DNA of 64,000 nucleotides from Limnohabitans sp. Bal53 (GTDB lineage: Bacteria > Pseudomonadota > Gammaproteobacteria > Burkholderiales > Burkholderiaceae_C). A program made the position numbers and the translations under genes. Position 1 is the first letter of the stretch. Every line of letters begins with the position of its first letter. The notes under the pieces were generated by a model. It was given only the letters and a program-made list of their open reading frames with translations, did not search any database and was not told the origin of the DNA. The DNA lies in contig NZ_NESH01000001.1 in assembly GCF_003063355.1 (NCBI RefSeq), positions 186,001-250,000 of the forward strand, given 5' to 3'. Shown here piece after piece: positions 63,237-64,000 of the stretch.

Positions 63237-64000
63237 TCAAGCGGCGTTGCCGCCGTCGCCCGCCTGATCACCAGCAGCGCCGGGCTTGCGGCGACGGCGG
63301 CGGCGTTTTTTGGCCGCACCATCGTCACTGCCTTCAGCCTCCACTGCAGGCCGGCTCTCGGCTGACGCGGGCGCACCTTCGGGTCGGGGCGCACGACGCA
63401 CCCGCGGCTTGGCCGCTTGCGAGGCCTGCTGCTCGGCCTTGGCCGCCTGCACCAGGTCTTCGCGCTCTGAGTCGCTGGCCATGCTGAACTCTTGCCACCA
63501 GTCGGCCAGGCGAATGTCCACTTCTTCGATGTCGGCACGCAAGCGTAAAAAGTCAAAGCCTGCGCGAAAGCGAGGCTGTTCGACCAGGCCAAACGGTGTG
63601 CTGCCCACCCGCTTTTCAAAGCGCGGCTGCATCATCCAGATCTCGCGCATATCGGCGGCCAGCTTGCCACGCCCGGACACATCGCCGATACGGGCGTCAA
63701 ACACCTCGTCGATCGCGTCTTGCAAAGCCGGGTGCGGGTGCTCCTTGCGCGCCAGGCGTTTGGCCCAGCCTTCGCGCACGTCGGCCCACAGCACACAAGC
63801 GAGCAAGAAGCTAGGCGCCACGGGCTTACCCTCACCCACGCGGCGGTCGGTATCAGCCAAGGCCACCTGCACAAAGGCACTGTCGGCCCGCTCCACCACC
63901 ACATCCAGCAAGGGGTAAATGCCGGTGGCCAGCCCCAGATTTTTCAGCTGCGCAATCGAAGCCAAAGCATGCCCGGTCTGCAAGAGTTTGAGCATCTCGT
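63237..64000 (-). CDS. pcnB: Poly(A) polymerase I, C-terminal part (5' end outside window)
   Basis: About 254 C-terminal residues; the frame is open through the window edge and continues upstream of the ATG at 63995. The region fits the PcnB RNA-binding and C-terminal domain: LKLLQTGHALASIAQLKNLGLATGIYPLLD, WMMQPRFEKR, and RFRAGFDFLRLRADIEEVD, with WWQEF near the end. A basic low-complexity tail (KKRRRRRRKP) closes it. The nucleotidyltransferase head is outside. PcnB adds 3' tails that promote RNA decay. Position before folK supports it. Confidence 0.9.
   Translation of the reverse strand, partial: EMLKLLQTGHALASIAQLKNLGLATGIYPLLDVVVERADSAFVQVALADTDRRVGEGKPVAPSFLLACVLWADVREGWAKRLARKEHPHPALQDAIDEVFDARIGDVSGRGKLAADMREIWMMQPRFEKRVGSTPFGLVEQPRFRAGFDFLRLRADIEEVDIRLADWWQEFSMASDSEREDLVQAAKAEQQASQAAKPRVRRAPRPEGAPASAESRPAVEAEGSDDGAAKKRRRRRRKPGAAGDQAGDGGNAA

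Overview
The window looks like a chromosome segment of a betaproteobacterium of the order Burkholderiales, most likely Comamonadaceae (Limnohabitans/Rhodoferax/Polaromonas-like). The basis is gene order and protein character: gyrA-serC-pheA-tyrA-aroA/cmk-rpsA-ihfB-lapAB, the fused aroA-cmk gene, a tmRNA tag ending in ALAA, rpsP-rimM-trmD-rplS, orn/M48 peptidase/phhB/rsgA and pcnB-folK. The genus is inference. Almost everything from about 3.7 kb onward is core housekeeping.

Layout. 1-3.4 kb is accessory DNA: the C-terminus of a large serine recombinase, two related small HTH-like proteins, an AlpA/excisionase-like regulator, an uncharacterised gene pair that includes a stand-alone HigA N-terminus-like protein, and a vapBC toxin-antitoxin module with a promoter/operator readable in the sequence. 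It ends next to ssrA (tmRNA, minus strand). 4.1-6.3 kb holds gph, ubiG and an OmpA-family protein. 6.5-18.2 kb is a plus-strand run of gyrA, serine and aromatic amino acid biosynthesis, rpsA, ihfB and lapAB. 18.2-22 kb carries a short CoA-transferase, a CPA2 antiporter and an enoyl-CoA hydratase.

22.2-34 kb is a TCA-cycle supercluster. On the minus strand lie mdh, a CitE-like lyase, an exported protein of unknown function and acnB. Divergently on the plus strand lie a GntR/UTRA regulator, sdhCDAB, sdhE and gltA. A perfect 12-bp palindrome sits between mdh and gntR, overlapping the predicted gntR promoter. A related inverted repeat lies upstream of sdhC. The simplest reading is a local regulon in which the GntR protein controls the surrounding TCA genes, including the two unassigned members. 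This is the most interesting system in the window.

34-45 kb is mixed metabolism and RNA modification: aldo-keto reductase, ybaK, plsY, RidA, thiolase, SDR, a REP-like inverted repeat, a pair of orphan multi-haem cytochromes c, dusC and rsuA. 45-64 kb is again core: prfB with its programmed +1 frameshift, pepN, fbp, a NYN-domain protein, a Nudix hydrolase, a CobD/CbiB-like protein, rsgA, phhB, an M48 peptidase, orn, an RhlE-type DEAD-box helicase with a structured leader, the rpsP operon, an acetyltransferase, a TM2-like protein, folK and the 3' part of pcnB, which runs off the window.
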